Shown here: positions 42,014 to 51,372 of the stretch, one piece after another
How the letters are laid out: each line of letters starts with the position of its first letter
Position numbering within the stretch: the stretch's first letter is position 1
Source of the DNA: Empedobacter stercoris
GTDB lineage: Bacteria; Bacteroidota; Bacteroidia; Flavobacteriales; Weeksellaceae
Assembly (NCBI RefSeq): GCF_020281205.1
Contig: NZ_JACXZC010000016.1
Coordinates: forward strand, 1-64,000
Reading direction: 5' to 3'
DNA length: 64,000 bases
Notes under the pieces: model-generated
Told to the model about the DNA's origin: nothing
Seen by the model: the letters and a program-made list of their open reading frames with translations, nothing else
The model's database searches: none
Position numbers and translations under genes: made by a program

Positions 42014-42394
42014 TTATTTTTGGCAATTTGGACAAGTTCCTGTAATGACACAATTACAATCTTGCATTGAGAAACCTTCGGGTAAATTAATTTTTATTTC
42101 TTCTTTCAAACAAATTAATTGATTGCAAGTTGTACAGCGAAAATGAAAATGATCGTGATGATGTTGGGTGTGTTCACAACTTGTTTTGCACATCGCAAAA
42201 TAGTTTACACCATCATCGCCAACAACTTTATGCATCATTCCATCATCGCAAAAATTATTTAGAATACGATAAATTGTCGCTCTATCCATTTTTCCTTGCA
42301 ATTGTGTCTCAATTTGTTCTTGATTCAATGCAGTAGAACACGAATTGAACAAATCAATAACCGCTTGTTTGGTTGGTGTATTTCGTCGTTTCAT
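42014..42394 (-). CDS. Fur-family metalloregulator
   Basis: 126 residues: an N-terminal winged helix (RNTPTKQAVIDLF..., then MDRATIYRILNNF as recognition helix) and a C-terminal dimerisation domain with a His-rich HHHDHFHF sensor segment (about 77-84) and two CxxC pairs, CTTC and CPNC, for the structural zinc. Since a ZIP importer follows in the same operon it may be a Zur-type zinc sensor, but iron or peroxide response cannot be excluded. The next gene starts 5 bases after its stop. Confidence 0.85.
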   Translation of the reverse strand: MKRRNTPTKQAVIDLFNSCSTALNQEQIETQLQGKMDRATIYRILNNFCDDGMMHKVVGDDGVNYFAMCKTSCEHTQHHHDHFHFRCTTCNQLICLKEEIKINLPEGFSMQDCNCVITGTCPNCQK

Positions 42395-42441
42395 CTCTTA
42401 ATGCAAATATGTTGCAATAATACAAAAAAAGTTAGAAAACA

Positions 42442-42471
42442 AAAAATCCTATTCATGCCGAATAGGATTTT
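42442..42471 (-). terminator. terminator of the M24B peptidase gene
   Basis: AAAATCCTATTC pairs with GAATAGGATTTT. It carries a T-run on the minus strand after the peptidase gene and lies just upstream of the Fur-family start. Confidence 0.75.
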
Positions 42472-42520
42472 ATTTTGAATAATTCCGAAACGAATTCAGT
42501 TAACTATTTATGTCAACGAT

Positions 42521-44296
42521 TTATATCGCTTTACATTTCTCTTTCAACCAAGTTGTTTCTTTCTCATCTAAGAATGGAGAAATTTTTTCGAATACAAATT
42601 GGTGATAGTTATTTAACCACTCAATTTCTTGAGTAGTCATCAAATTGTTATCAATTAATTTTGTATCAATCGGAGAAACAGTAAGAATTTCAAACTTCAA
42701 GAAATCCCCAAACTGAGTTGACATCGCTGGTTGAACAACCATTAAGTTTTCGATACGAATTCCGTATTCACCATCGCGGTACAAACCAGGTTCGTTCGAA
42801 AGAACCATTCCTACTTTTAGAGGAGTTAAATTCTCTTCTAATCGAATACTTTGCGGCCCCTCGTGTACACATAAGAAATGTCCAACGCCATGACCTGTTC
42901 CATGTCCGTAATTAAAACCATTTTCCCAAAGCGCTTTACGTGATAAAACATCTAACAAAGAACCACGAGAATTAACAGGAAAAACAGCTTCTGATAAAGC
43001 TATATTTCCTTTTAAAACCAATGTATAATCAATTTTTTGTTGAGCAGTTGGCTCACCTAACATCAATGTACGTGTGATATCTGTTGTTCCTTCTAAAAAT
43101 TGTGCGCCCGAATCAATCAATAACATTTCCTCTTTTCCTAATGTATAAGCAGATTCTGGAGTTGCAGAATAATGATTCATCGCACCGTGATCAGCGTAAC
43201 CACAAATCGTTCCGAAACTTGCACCTTTAAAGTTTTCTTGTTGAGCTCTTAATTCGATTAATTTATCTGCAACCGTAACTTCATTGATATTTTGTTCGAT
43301 ATTTTCTTCTAACCACATAAAAAATTTCGTCAATGCAACACCATCTTTTACCATTGCTTGGCGGAAACCATCTAATTCAACTTCGTTTTTTTGTGATTTT
43401 AGATGTGTTACAATTGATGAAGCTAATTTGATCGTTGATGATGAAGGTATAGCTTCGTAAAGCGATTGGTTGATACGATTTCCATCCACCAAAACGTGCG
43501 ATTTTTCATTTAAGTTTTGTAGATAATCATATATTTCCAAATATGATTTAATCGTAACGCCTTCAGCTGCTAAAGCAGATTTTGTAAGGGGAGTTACTTT
43601 CGCTTCATCTATGAATAAATAAGCATTTTCTGTATCTACTGCCGCATATGAAATTGTCAAAGGATTAAAATTAACATCATTTCCACGAATATTAAATAAC
43701 CATGCGATTTCGTCTAACGAGTTCATGAAATAAACGTTTGTATTTGCTTTTTTCATTTCATTTCGTACCTCCGAAATTTTATCTGCAGCTGATTTTCCAG
43801 CAAATTTAACATCATAAATGTAGAATTGATTTTGAGGTAATTCATCACGGTTTTTATTCGTCAAGTCAATTAAATCAATTGATTTAACAGCAAGTTGATT
43901 GAATGTAAATTCGTTCGCTGTTTCAGTAAATGCATGATGTGCAAACATCTGTGGATTAAGACCTACAGTTTCACCTGCTTTTAATTGAGAAATAATCCAT
44001 TCATTAATTGAAGGAGTTTCAGGCATTTTCATTTTCATCAATTCGAAAGTGGTATCTTTCAATTGATCTTCTGCTTGAATAAAATATCTTGAATCTGTCC
44101 AAACAGCAGCTTTTTCTAACGTGACAACTGCCGTACCAGCCGAACCATTGAAACCTGAAATCCATTCACGTTCTTTCCAACGATTTGGTAAATATTCGCT
44201 TCCGTGAGGATCTGTACCTGGAATAATAGTTGCACTTACACCATTTTGTTTCATAACTTCTCTCAAGGCTGAAAGACGATCAGTGATTTTTTCCAT
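42521..44296 (-). CDS. Xaa-Pro aminopeptidase (M24B)
   Basis: 591 residues: two N-terminal creatinase-like domains and a C-terminal pita-bread catalytic domain. Metal ligands are seen as LLIDSGAQFLEGTTDITR (two Asp), GHGTGHGVGHFLCVHE (His), LSNEPGLY (Glu) and GIRIENL (Glu). It removes N-terminal residues before proline in the cytoplasm. Length matches the three-domain M24B type. It is a single-gene unit divergent from the RNA methyltransferase gene. Confidence 0.92.
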   Translation of the reverse strand: MEKITDRLSALREVMKQNGVSATIIPGTDPHGSEYLPNRWKEREWISGFNGSAGTAVVTLEKAAVWTDSRYFIQAEDQLKDTTFELMKMKMPETPSINEWIISQLKAGETVGLNPQMFAHHAFTETANEFTFNQLAVKSIDLIDLTNKNRDELPQNQFYIYDVKFAGKSAADKISEVRNEMKKANTNVYFMNSLDEIAWLFNIRGNDVNFNPLTISYAAVDTENAYLFIDEAKVTPLTKSALAAEGVTIKSYLEIYDYLQNLNEKSHVLVDGNRINQSLYEAIPSSSTIKLASSIVTHLKSQKNEVELDGFRQAMVKDGVALTKFFMWLEENIEQNINEVTVADKLIELRAQQENFKGASFGTICGYADHGAMNHYSATPESAYTLGKEEMLLIDSGAQFLEGTTDITRTLMLGEPTAQQKIDYTLVLKGNIALSEAVFPVNSRGSLLDVLSRKALWENGFNYGHGTGHGVGHFLCVHEGPQSIRLEENLTPLKVGMVLSNEPGLYRDGEYGIRIENLMVVQPAMSTQFGDFLKFEILTVSPIDTKLIDNNLMTTQEIEWLNNYHQFVFEKISPFLDEKETTWLKEKCKAI

Positions 44297-44442
44297 TTTA
44301 TATCGTTCTAAAATTTGACTTTTTTACGGGCGAAAGGTACGAAGAATGAAAAATAAAATCTCGATTGTTTTAAATTCTTAAAGCAAGAAAGTTTAGAAAA
44401 TTGAAAATCGATTATTCCTTTCTCAATTTCCTTTATTTCCCG

Positions 44443-44450
44443 TACTTTTG
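44443..44450 (+). promoter_or_regulatory. -7 box of the RNA methyltransferase promoter
   Basis: TACTTTTG fits the TAnnTTTG -7 consensus. With a start site some 6 bases downstream the leader would be about 25 bases. This also argues for the ATG at 44482. Confidence 0.5.
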
Positions 44451-44481
44451 TAAAAATTTTATTTCCTTGGAAAATTTCAGA

Positions 44482-45618
44482 ATGATTGCGAAAACCTTTT
44501 TTGGTTTCGAAGAAATATTGGCGCAAGAATTAAGAGCGTTGGGTGCAGCAGATGTAAAAGTTCAAAACCGAATGGTTGAATTTAATGGCGATTTAGGTTT
44601 TATGTATAAAGCCAATTATAGCCTGCGTACAGCATTACGTATACAAAAACCAATTCTTACATTTTCTGCGAAAAATGATCATCAATTGTACGAGAAATTC
44701 AAGAAATTCCATTGGGAAAATTATTTGAATGTCGATCAAACTTTTATGATTGATCCTACTGTTTTTTCAGATTATTTTACACATTCGCATTATGCAGCGT
44801 TAAAAGTAAAAGATGCTATTGTAGATCGTTTTAAAGAAAAGGATGGTCGTCGTCCGAGTATCGATAAAGACTTTCCTGATGTACGTTTCAACTTACATAT
44901 TTCGCACGACAAAATTACATTGTCTTTAGATTCTTCGGGAGATTCTCTGCACAAACGTGGTTATCGTGAAGAAACTGGACCAGCACCAATTAATGAAGTT
45001 TTAGCAGCAGGTTTGTTGTTAAAAGCGGGTTATGATGGAAAAGGAAATTACCTTGATCCGATGTGTGGTTCGGGAACTTTGTTAATCGAAGCAGCGATGA
45101 TTGCAAATCATATTCCACCACAAATTCATCGTAAGCATTTTGCTTTTCAGAATTGGCCAGATTATGACGAAACATTGTTTACGCAAATTCGTAACACACG
45201 TTTAAATCGAATCAAAGAATCAGAATATAAAATCGTTGGTTATGAAATTTCGCCAATGATGGTGAAAATTGCACAAGCAAACATAAAATCTGCAGATTTA
45301 GAAGAATTTATTGAAGTTAGAAATCAAGATTTTTTTACATCTAAAAAAGAATTATTCCCAGTTTTACTGGTTTTTAATCCGCCTTATGATGAGCGTATCG
45401 AAAATAATAACCAAGAATTTTACAAACAAATTGGAGATACATTAAAATCGAGTTATCCAAATACTTTGGCGTGGTTTATTACATCAGATTTACAAGCCAA
45501 AAAATATGTCGGTTTACGTCCTTCGAGAAAAGTAAAAGTATTTAATGGTAAATTAGAATGCGACTTTTTACAATATGAAATGTACGAAGGAAGTAAAAAA
45601 GCTAAAAATCAAAATTAA
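44482..45618 (+). CDS. THUMP-domain class I RNA methyltransferase (RlmL N-half type)
   Basis: 378 residues. The N-terminal part (MIAKTFFGFEEILAQELRALGA) is the start of the THUMP family that binds RNA; the methyltransferase core has NYLDPMCGSGTLLIEAA (motif I, about 193-208) and VFNPPYDER (about 297-305), the NPPY motif for base methylation. It likely makes m2G on 23S rRNA or a related position. The start is taken at 44482; a longer frame to 44401 would use a TTG ahead of the promoter. Confidence 0.87.
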   Translation: MIAKTFFGFEEILAQELRALGAADVKVQNRMVEFNGDLGFMYKANYSLRTALRIQKPILTFSAKNDHQLYEKFKKFHWENYLNVDQTFMIDPTVFSDYFTHSHYAALKVKDAIVDRFKEKDGRRPSIDKDFPDVRFNLHISHDKITLSLDSSGDSLHKRGYREETGPAPINEVLAAGLLLKAGYDGKGNYLDPMCGSGTLLIEAAMIANHIPPQIHRKHFAFQNWPDYDETLFTQIRNTRLNRIKESEYKIVGYEISPMMVKIAQANIKSADLEEFIEVRNQDFFTSKKELFPVLLVFNPPYDERIENNNQEFYKQIGDTLKSSYPNTLAWFITSDLQAKKYVGLRPSRKVKVFNGKLECDFLQYEMYEGSKKAKNQN

Positions 45619-45623
45619 GAAAA

Positions 45624-46058
45624 GTGAGTCAATTTATTAAAGAAATCTGTCAAGATCAAAAAGTATATATTTTAACTTCAGAAGAAGGTTTTGCTGTTTC
45701 GTACTCAGAGGAATTTGAGTATGAAGATGGTTCTAATTTAGAGGTGATTTGCTTTTGGTCGAATACAGATTTAGCTAAAAATGCGAAACATAATCAATGG
45801 GAAAATCATAAAATTGATTCAATCGATTTGAATACTTTTTTAGAAGAATGGTTGTTCGGAATGATTGAAGAAGTTTCTTTGGTTGGAATTAATTTTGACG
45901 AAACTTCAAAAGGAGAGGAGCAAAGTCCTTTGGATACCATTTTGGCAATTGTTCACGAATTAAATCAAACGAAATCTACTTTCAAACTGAATCATTTTAA
46001 GAATTTGAACGAAATTCAGCAAGTAACGTTGGAATTGAAAGAATCATTCAATCAATAA
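45624..46058 (+). CDS. DUF2750 family protein
   Basis: 144 residues starting with GTG 5 bases after the RNA methyltransferase stop. The pattern KVYILTSEEGFAVSYSEE...EVICFWSN, then AKHNQWENHKIDSIDLNTFLEEWL is the DUF2750 domain, which has no known function. It forms an operon with the preceding methyltransferase and the following glycosyltransferase, which begins 6 bases after its stop. Confidence 0.8.
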   Translation: MSQFIKEICQDQKVYILTSEEGFAVSYSEEFEYEDGSNLEVICFWSNTDLAKNAKHNQWENHKIDSIDLNTFLEEWLFGMIEEVSLVGINFDETSKGEEQSPLDTILAIVHELNQTKSTFKLNHFKNLNEIQQVTLELKESFNQ

Positions 46059-46064
46059 TTTATT

Positions 46065-47102
46065 TTGGAAAAAGAAGATTTACAACTTTCGATAATTATT
46101 GCCGTTTACGAACGTCAAGATGAATTGACAGAATTATTGTCAAGTTTAACAAAACAAACGGATAAGTTATTCGAAATTATCATTGTAGACGATGGTTCTA
46201 CAAATAAATTGGATGTGGTTTGTGCTAAATTTGATTCTCAATTAGATCTTCATTATTATTACAAAACAAATTCAGGACCAGGAAAATCGAGAAACTATGG
46301 TATGGAAAAAGCGAATGGAAATTATTTCATTTTCTTAGATTCTGATACCATTATTCCATCAACTTATATCGAATCTGTAAAAAAGGAGTTGATAACTAAT
46401 TTTGTTGATGCTTTTGGTGGACCAGATGATGCAGATGAATCGTTTACAGATTTGCAAAAAGCCATTACGTTTTCGATGACTTCTTTTCTGACAACAGGTG
46501 GAATTCGTGGAGGTAAAAAACAAATAGGTAAATTTCAACCACGTAGTTTTAACATGGGGATTTCTCGTGTAGCCTATGAAAAAACGGGAGGATTTGCAGA
46601 TTTACGTGTTGGAGAAGATCCAGATTTATCGATGCGTTTATGGGAAAATGGTTTTGACACTCGTTTGTTTCAAAATTCGAAAGTGATTCATAAACGTAGA
46701 ACTTCTTTGAAAAAATTTGCTAAACAAGTCTATCAATTTGGGGTTGCTCGACCAATTCTTAATCGACGTCATCCAAAATACATCAAACCAACTTTTTGGT
46801 TTCCGAGCTTATTTTTTGTCGGAACAATAGCTGCTTTTCTTTTGTTAGTATTGAGTTTTATCGTTCCAGCGTATAAATTTATCCTGCAACTTCCTTTTGT
46901 TTTGTGGTTAATTTATATGTTTTTAATCTTTATATTTTCAACCATACGATTCAAATCTGCGATTGTTGGTTTACTATCTATTCAAACGACTTTAATTCAA
47001 TTTTTTAATTACGGATATGGATTTTTAGAAAGTCAATTCAAATTAAATCTACTTAAGCAAAATCCTAAAAAGGCATTTCCAAGTCATTTTCATATTGATT
47101 AA
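46065..47102 (+). CDS. family 2 glycosyltransferase, membrane-anchored
   Basis: 345 residues with a GT-A fold: IIIAVYERQDELTELL opening, IIVDDGSTN (about 37-46), the metal-binding FLDSDT (DxD, about 88-93), and GGFADLRVGEDPDLSMRL, the acceptor region ED motif. Two or three hydrophobic segments lie near the C-terminus (about 240-315). TTG is the only start near the 5' end. It probably adds a sugar to a lipid or cell-surface glycan. Confidence 0.85.
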   Translation: MEKEDLQLSIIIAVYERQDELTELLSSLTKQTDKLFEIIIVDDGSTNKLDVVCAKFDSQLDLHYYYKTNSGPGKSRNYGMEKANGNYFIFLDSDTIIPSTYIESVKKELITNFVDAFGGPDDADESFTDLQKAITFSMTSFLTTGGIRGGKKQIGKFQPRSFNMGISRVAYEKTGGFADLRVGEDPDLSMRLWENGFDTRLFQNSKVIHKRRTSLKKFAKQVYQFGVARPILNRRHPKYIKPTFWFPSLFFVGTIAAFLLLVLSFIVPAYKFILQLPFVLWLIYMFLIFIFSTIRFKSAIVGLLSIQTTLIQFFNYGYGFLESQFKLNLLKQNPKKAFPSHFHID

Positions 47103-47258
47103 TTTTTGACTTATTATTCTGGGTATAAATTATGTTTATTCAGATAAAATGATGAGTTGAAAACCTTCTATCATGAATTTGTTTCATAGAATAGTTTTTA
47201 TTTTAGGCATTTATATCACTTCCAATTAATCTTTACGGGTAGTCTCTTAAAAATTTTG

Positions 47259-47266
47259 TAATTTTG
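47259..47266 (+). promoter_or_regulatory. -7 box of the rimO promoter
   Basis: TAATTTTG, a TAnnTTTG box, lies 18 bases before the rimO start in the 182-base gap. Confidence 0.5.
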
Positions 47267-47284
47267 CACACTTAAATTATAGTA

Positions 47285-48589
47285 ATGCGTACGAAATCGA
47301 CTGGGAAAAAGAAAATAAATGTAATTACGTTAGGGTGTTCTAAAAACGTATATGATTCTGAAGTATTAATGGGGCAATTGAAAGCAAATGGAAAAGAAGT
47401 AGTTCATGAGCAGTCAGGAGAAATTGTTGTGATTAATACATGTGGTTTTATTGATAATGCGAAAGAAGAAAGTATCGATACCATTTTAGACTATGTACAA
47501 CGTAAAGAAGACGGTTTAGTAGAAAAAGTTTTTGTGACAGGATGCTTATCTGAGCGTTATAAACCAGATTTATTAGAGCAAATACCAGATGTTGATCAAT
47601 ATTTTGGAACACGTGAGTTACCATTGTTATTAAAAGCTTTAGGTGCAGATTATAAACACGAATTAGTAGGGGAGCGTTTAACGACTACACCTCGCCATTA
47701 TGCGTATTTAAAAATTGCCGAAGGTTGCGATCGTCCATGTTCATTTTGTGCAATTCCTTTGATGCGTGGTGGAAACGTTTCTCGTCCAATCGAAGATTTA
47801 GTTACGGAGGCAACTAAATTAGCGAAAAATGGAACAAAAGAATTGATTTTAATCGCACAAGATTTAACTTACTACGGATTAGATATCTATAAAAAACGCG
47901 AATTAGCAAGTCTTTTAAAAGAATTGGTAAAAGTAGAAGGGATCGAGTGGATTCGTTTACATTATGCTTTTCCAGCTGGATTCCCAGAAGATGTTTTAGA
48001 TGTAATTCGTGAAGAACCTAAAGTATGTAATTATTTAGATATTCCTTTGCAACACATATCGACAAACATTTTGAAATCGATGCGTCGTGGAACAACAAAA
48101 GAAAAAACGAATGCTTTATTAGAAGCTTTCCGTTCTAAAGTTCCAGGAATGACCATTCGTACGACGTTAATTTGTGGTTATCCAGGAGAAACGGAAGAAG
48201 ATTTCCAAGAAATGAAAGAGTGGGTTCAAGCTCAAAAGTTCGATCGTTTAGGATGTTTTACTTATTCTCATGAAGAAAATACACATGCCTATAATTTAGT
48301 GGACGATGTACCAGAGGAAGTAAAACAACAACGTGTGGAAGAAATTATGGAGATTCAATCTCAAATTTCTTACGATTTGAACCAAGAAAAAATCGGTCAA
48401 ACATTTAGAGTGTTGATAGATCGAAAAGAAGGTGATAATTTTATTGGTCGTTCTGAACATGATTCGCCAGATGTTGACAACGAAATTTTAATTTCTGCAG
48501 TAGATACTTATTTACCAATTGGTGATTTTGTTAATGTAGAAATTATCGAAGCGTATGAATTCGATTTAATAGGTAAAGTAATTGATTAA
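47285..48589 (+). CDS. rimO: ribosomal protein S12 methylthiotransferase RimO
   Basis: 434 residues. The N-terminal UPF0004 domain has a CSKNVYDSE cluster ligand and further Cys residues (NTCGF, TGCLSER); the radical SAM motif is CDRPCSFC (Cys ligands at about 150-158), and the C-terminus has a TRAM domain. The sequence LGCSKN...YLKIAEGC is typical of RimO rather than MiaB. It methylthiolates an Asp in S12 with SAM. Single-gene unit closed by a strong terminator. Confidence 0.93.
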   Translation: MRTKSTGKKKINVITLGCSKNVYDSEVLMGQLKANGKEVVHEQSGEIVVINTCGFIDNAKEESIDTILDYVQRKEDGLVEKVFVTGCLSERYKPDLLEQIPDVDQYFGTRELPLLLKALGADYKHELVGERLTTTPRHYAYLKIAEGCDRPCSFCAIPLMRGGNVSRPIEDLVTEATKLAKNGTKELILIAQDLTYYGLDIYKKRELASLLKELVKVEGIEWIRLHYAFPAGFPEDVLDVIREEPKVCNYLDIPLQHISTNILKSMRRGTTKEKTNALLEAFRSKVPGMTIRTTLICGYPGETEEDFQEMKEWVQAQKFDRLGCFTYSHEENTHAYNLVDDVPEEVKQQRVEEIMEIQSQISYDLNQEKIGQTFRVLIDRKEGDNFIGRSEHDSPDVDNEILISAVDTYLPIGDFVNVEIIEAYEFDLIGKVID

Positions 48590-48610
48590 CTCAAATTATA
48601 TAACAATAAG

Positions 48611-48638
48611 AAAACCACTCGATTGAGTGGTTTTTTTA
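48611..48638. terminator. bidirectional terminator after rimO
   Basis: AAAACCACTC pairs with GAGTGGTTTT around a GATT loop and T residues follow. It also lies at the 3' end of the convergent scoB gene. Confidence 0.85.
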
Positions 48639-48669
48639 TGTTTAGTATAAAACAATTTAATAATTGATT

Positions 48670-49326
48670 TTATAAAATCATTTCAGGGATTTCTCCTTCA
48701 ATAATTAATTTTCCTTCAGTTGCATTTTTAATTTCTTCTACCGAAACACCTGGTGCGCGTTCTAATAATTTGAATCCACCTTCTGGTAAAATTTCTAACA
48801 CAGCTAATTCTGTCACAATTTTTTTAACACAATTAATTCCTGTTAAAGGTAACGTACAACTTGGTAGTAATTTAGATTCTCCTGCTTTGTTTACATGTTG
48901 CATGGCAACAATAATATTATCTGCAGAAGCGACTAAATCCATTGCGCCTCCCATTCCTTTAACCATTTTTCCTGGAATCTTCCAATTTGCAATGTCTCCA
49001 TTTTCAGAAACTTCCATTGCGCCTAAAATAGTTAAGTTAATTTTTCGAGCTCTAATCATTCCAAAACTCATTGCCGAATCAAAAAAGGCTGAACCAGGTA
49101 AAGTGGTGATTGTTTGTTTACCAGCATTGATAAAATCAGGATCTTCTTCACCTTCTGTAGGGAAAGGTCCCATTCCCAATAATCCATTTTCTGATTGCAA
49201 AACAACATTTACATTTTCAGGAATATAATTGGCAACCAATGTTGGAATTCCGATGCCTAAATTCACATAATATCCATCTTTAACTTCTTTCGCAATACGT
49301 TTTGCAATTCCATTTTTATCTAACAT
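48670..49326 (-). CDS. scoB: 3-oxoacid CoA-transferase subunit B
   Basis: 218 residues with VVLQSENGLLGMGPFP (about 41-56), the conserved Glu-containing ENG active-site segment of CoA transferase beta subunits, and a tail ending in KLIIEGEIPEMIL. Together with the preceding alpha subunit it transfers CoA from succinyl-CoA to acetoacetate for ketone-body use. The gene follows scoA by 5 bases in an operon, the usual order. Confidence 0.9.
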   Translation of the reverse strand: MLDKNGIAKRIAKEVKDGYYVNLGIGIPTLVANYIPENVNVVLQSENGLLGMGPFPTEGEEDPDFINAGKQTITTLPGSAFFDSAMSFGMIRARKINLTILGAMEVSENGDIANWKIPGKMVKGMGGAMDLVASADNIIVAMQHVNKAGESKLLPSCTLPLTGINCVKKIVTELAVLEILPEGGFKLLERAPGVSVEEIKNATEGKLIIEGEIPEMIL

Positions 49327-49331
49327 TGCCT

Positions 49332-50045
49332 TTATGGTTTAGGTTGAACAGTTCTATTTTCAATTCGCTTTTCGTATTTTTCTCCTTGTAAAATACGATT
49401 CACATAAACACCTGGTGTATGAATTTGATTTGGATCAAGTTCACCGACTTCCACCAATTCTTCCACTTCAGCAATGGTAATTTTTCCACACATCGCAGCT
49501 GGATGATTAAAATTGGCAGTTGCACCACGGAAAACTAAATTTCCTGCTGTATCACCTTTCCAAGCTTTAACTAATGCAAAATCTGGTTCGAAAGCATATT
49601 CTAACAAATATTCTTTTTCGATTCCATGAAACGTGAATTTTCTAATTTCTTTTCCTTCAGCGACTTCAGTTCCAACTCCTGCAGGCGTAAAAATTGCAGG
49701 CATTCCATAACCGGCAGCCATCAATCGTGTAGCTAAAGTTCCTTGCGGAATTAATTCTACTTCTAATTCACCAGAAAGCATTTGACGTTCGAATTCTGCA
49801 TTTTCACCAACATAAGAAGAAATCATTTTTTTGATTTGTTTTCCTTGCAATAATAATCCTAAACCAAAATCATCAACACCAGCATTGTTACTAATACAAG
49901 TAAGGTTGTTGATTTTTTTGTTGACTAATCCCTGAATCAAATTTTCAGGAATTCCAGAAAGTCCAAAGCCTCCAACAGCAAGCGTCATTCCGCTTTCTAC
50001 ACCTTGTAGTGCTTCTTCGATGCTGTTTACTTTTTTGTTTATCAT
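49332..50045 (-). CDS. scoA: 3-oxoacid CoA-transferase subunit A
   Basis: 237 residues, full length. GMTLAVGGFGLSGIPENLI (about 19-37) is the glycine-rich CoA-binding opening and ALVKAWKGDTAGNLVFRG (about 158-175) the conserved alpha subunit segment. The tail ENRTVQPKP is short. It precedes scoB in a two-gene operon and probably works in acetoacetate and short-chain acid metabolism. The 5' gap to the right is 415 bases and belongs to divergent transcripts. Confidence 0.9.
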   Translation of the reverse strand: MINKKVNSIEEALQGVESGMTLAVGGFGLSGIPENLIQGLVNKKINNLTCISNNAGVDDFGLGLLLQGKQIKKMISSYVGENAEFERQMLSGELEVELIPQGTLATRLMAAGYGMPAIFTPAGVGTEVAEGKEIRKFTFHGIEKEYLLEYAFEPDFALVKAWKGDTAGNLVFRGATANFNHPAAMCGKITIAEVEELVEVGELDPNQIHTPGVYVNRILQGEKYEKRIENRTVQPKP

Positions 50046-50460
50046 TTTTGTTGTGTTTGATTGAGTATATTTCTATATGCTAAAGATAAATAAAAACCTC
50101 TCATATTTCAATTATCCGTTATAATAAATCTTGTGAAAAGATAAAATTTAGCCACTTTATTAGGTCTTTTTCTGTCATTCGTACAAATGAAAAAATTTAA
50201 AACTATAACTATTTTACATAATCAGATAAACCCAAATCCTCTTAATTGATTAGATAGAATTTAGAATTCTTTTTACACGAAATATTTTGCTGTAATTTTT
50301 TAAAACTTTACTTTAATCATCAGTTTTTAATCTATTATTGAATACAAAAAATAAAATCCATTTAGAATAAAATTATATATTTGGATTAAATAAAATTTCC
50401 TGCTGTTTGACTTATGGAAATTCGATACTTGATTTATTCAACGATTAAAAAAACGAAAAA
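50046..50460. promoter_or_regulatory. 415-base divergent intergenic region
   Basis: AT-rich, without a convincing gene. On the plus strand TATATTTG (50377-50384) is a TAnnTTTG box 77 bases before the UbiA-like gene; the minus-strand scoAB promoter must also lie here. No large inverted repeat was seen. Confidence 0.4.
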
Positions 50461-51372
50461 ATGGAACAAAAAGTACAAAATCGAGTAATCGAAAACATCT
50501 TTTTTTCTAATTTTTTTTTAATTCTACTTTCAATAGCTCTGAATATTGAAACGAATATTAAAATTGGTTTACCACTTAATTCGATAGCGTATTATTCTTT
50601 TATTAGTTCCATCACGGTTTTATTTTATTTGTACGCTTATCGTGTTCCAAAACAAGTAAAAGCATCTCAAAATCCTCGTATTCAATTCTATATTGATCAA
50701 CGAAAAAACATTCGATATTTTACTTATTTTTTACTTGTTATCGCTTTTTGTTCAGGCTCAATTTTGGCAATCAGATGTTTACCAAATTATGATATTTTAT
50801 CTTGGAAATGGTTTTTTGTTTTATTCTTTACAGCATTGTTGTCTTTCGGTTATTATGATTTGAAATTGGGAATTTCGTTGAGAAAAACGATGTTATTGAA
50901 ACCTTTTTTAATTGGTTGGACATGGGCAATTACGACTGTTTTTTTACCTGTTTTATTCTTGATGTTAAAAAATAAAACACATTATATGATTGATGAAAAA
51001 TTCTATTTTCTATTTTCTCAGACTTTTATGTATTGTGTTGTAAATGCAATTTTGTTTGATTTGAAAGATTATGAAGACGATAACAATCGAAATTTGAAAA
51101 CATTTGTAGTGAAATATGGCTATCATTTTACATTAAATCGTATCATTTTACCTTTGATCTTTTTAGGTTTTTTAAGTTTTGTCCTTTTTGGTATTTGGTA
51201 TGATTTGCCATTGCATCGAATTTTATTTATGTTAATCCCGATAATTTGTTTGGCAATTTTTGCAGTGAGACTTCATCGTCCAAAACCTATTTTGTATTAT
51301 TTAATTGCGATTGATGGAATGATTTTTTTCAAAGCAATTTGTGGAATTTTAAGCGTAATTTTATTTGAATAA
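50461..51372 (+). CDS. UbiA-like prenyltransferase family membrane protein
   Basis: 303 residues with about eight or nine hydrophobic segments. The sequence ILFDLKDYEDDNNRNLKT (about 199-216) matches the second Asp-rich motif of UbiA enzymes. The first motif (NDxxDxxxD) is replaced by NPRIQFYIDQRKNIR near 75, so catalysis is not certain. It could join a polyprenyl chain to a ring in lipid, quinone or pigment synthesis. The methyltransferase gene starts one base before its end. Confidence 0.6.
   Translation: MEQKVQNRVIENIFFSNFFLILLSIALNIETNIKIGLPLNSIAYYSFISSITVLFYLYAYRVPKQVKASQNPRIQFYIDQRKNIRYFTYFLLVIAFCSGSILAIRCLPNYDILSWKWFFVLFFTALLSFGYYDLKLGISLRKTMLLKPFLIGWTWAITTVFLPVLFLMLKNKTHYMIDEKFYFLFSQTFMYCVVNAILFDLKDYEDDNNRNLKTFVVKYGYHFTLNRIILPLIFLGFLSFVLFGIWYDLPLHRILFMLIPIICLAIFAVRLHRPKPILYYLIAIDGMIFFKAICGILSVILFE

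Noticed and set aside
48770-49228. Plus-strand 152-codon frame
   Set aside because: It lies entirely antisense to scoB, whose protein is clearly recognised; it is a shadow of that gene.
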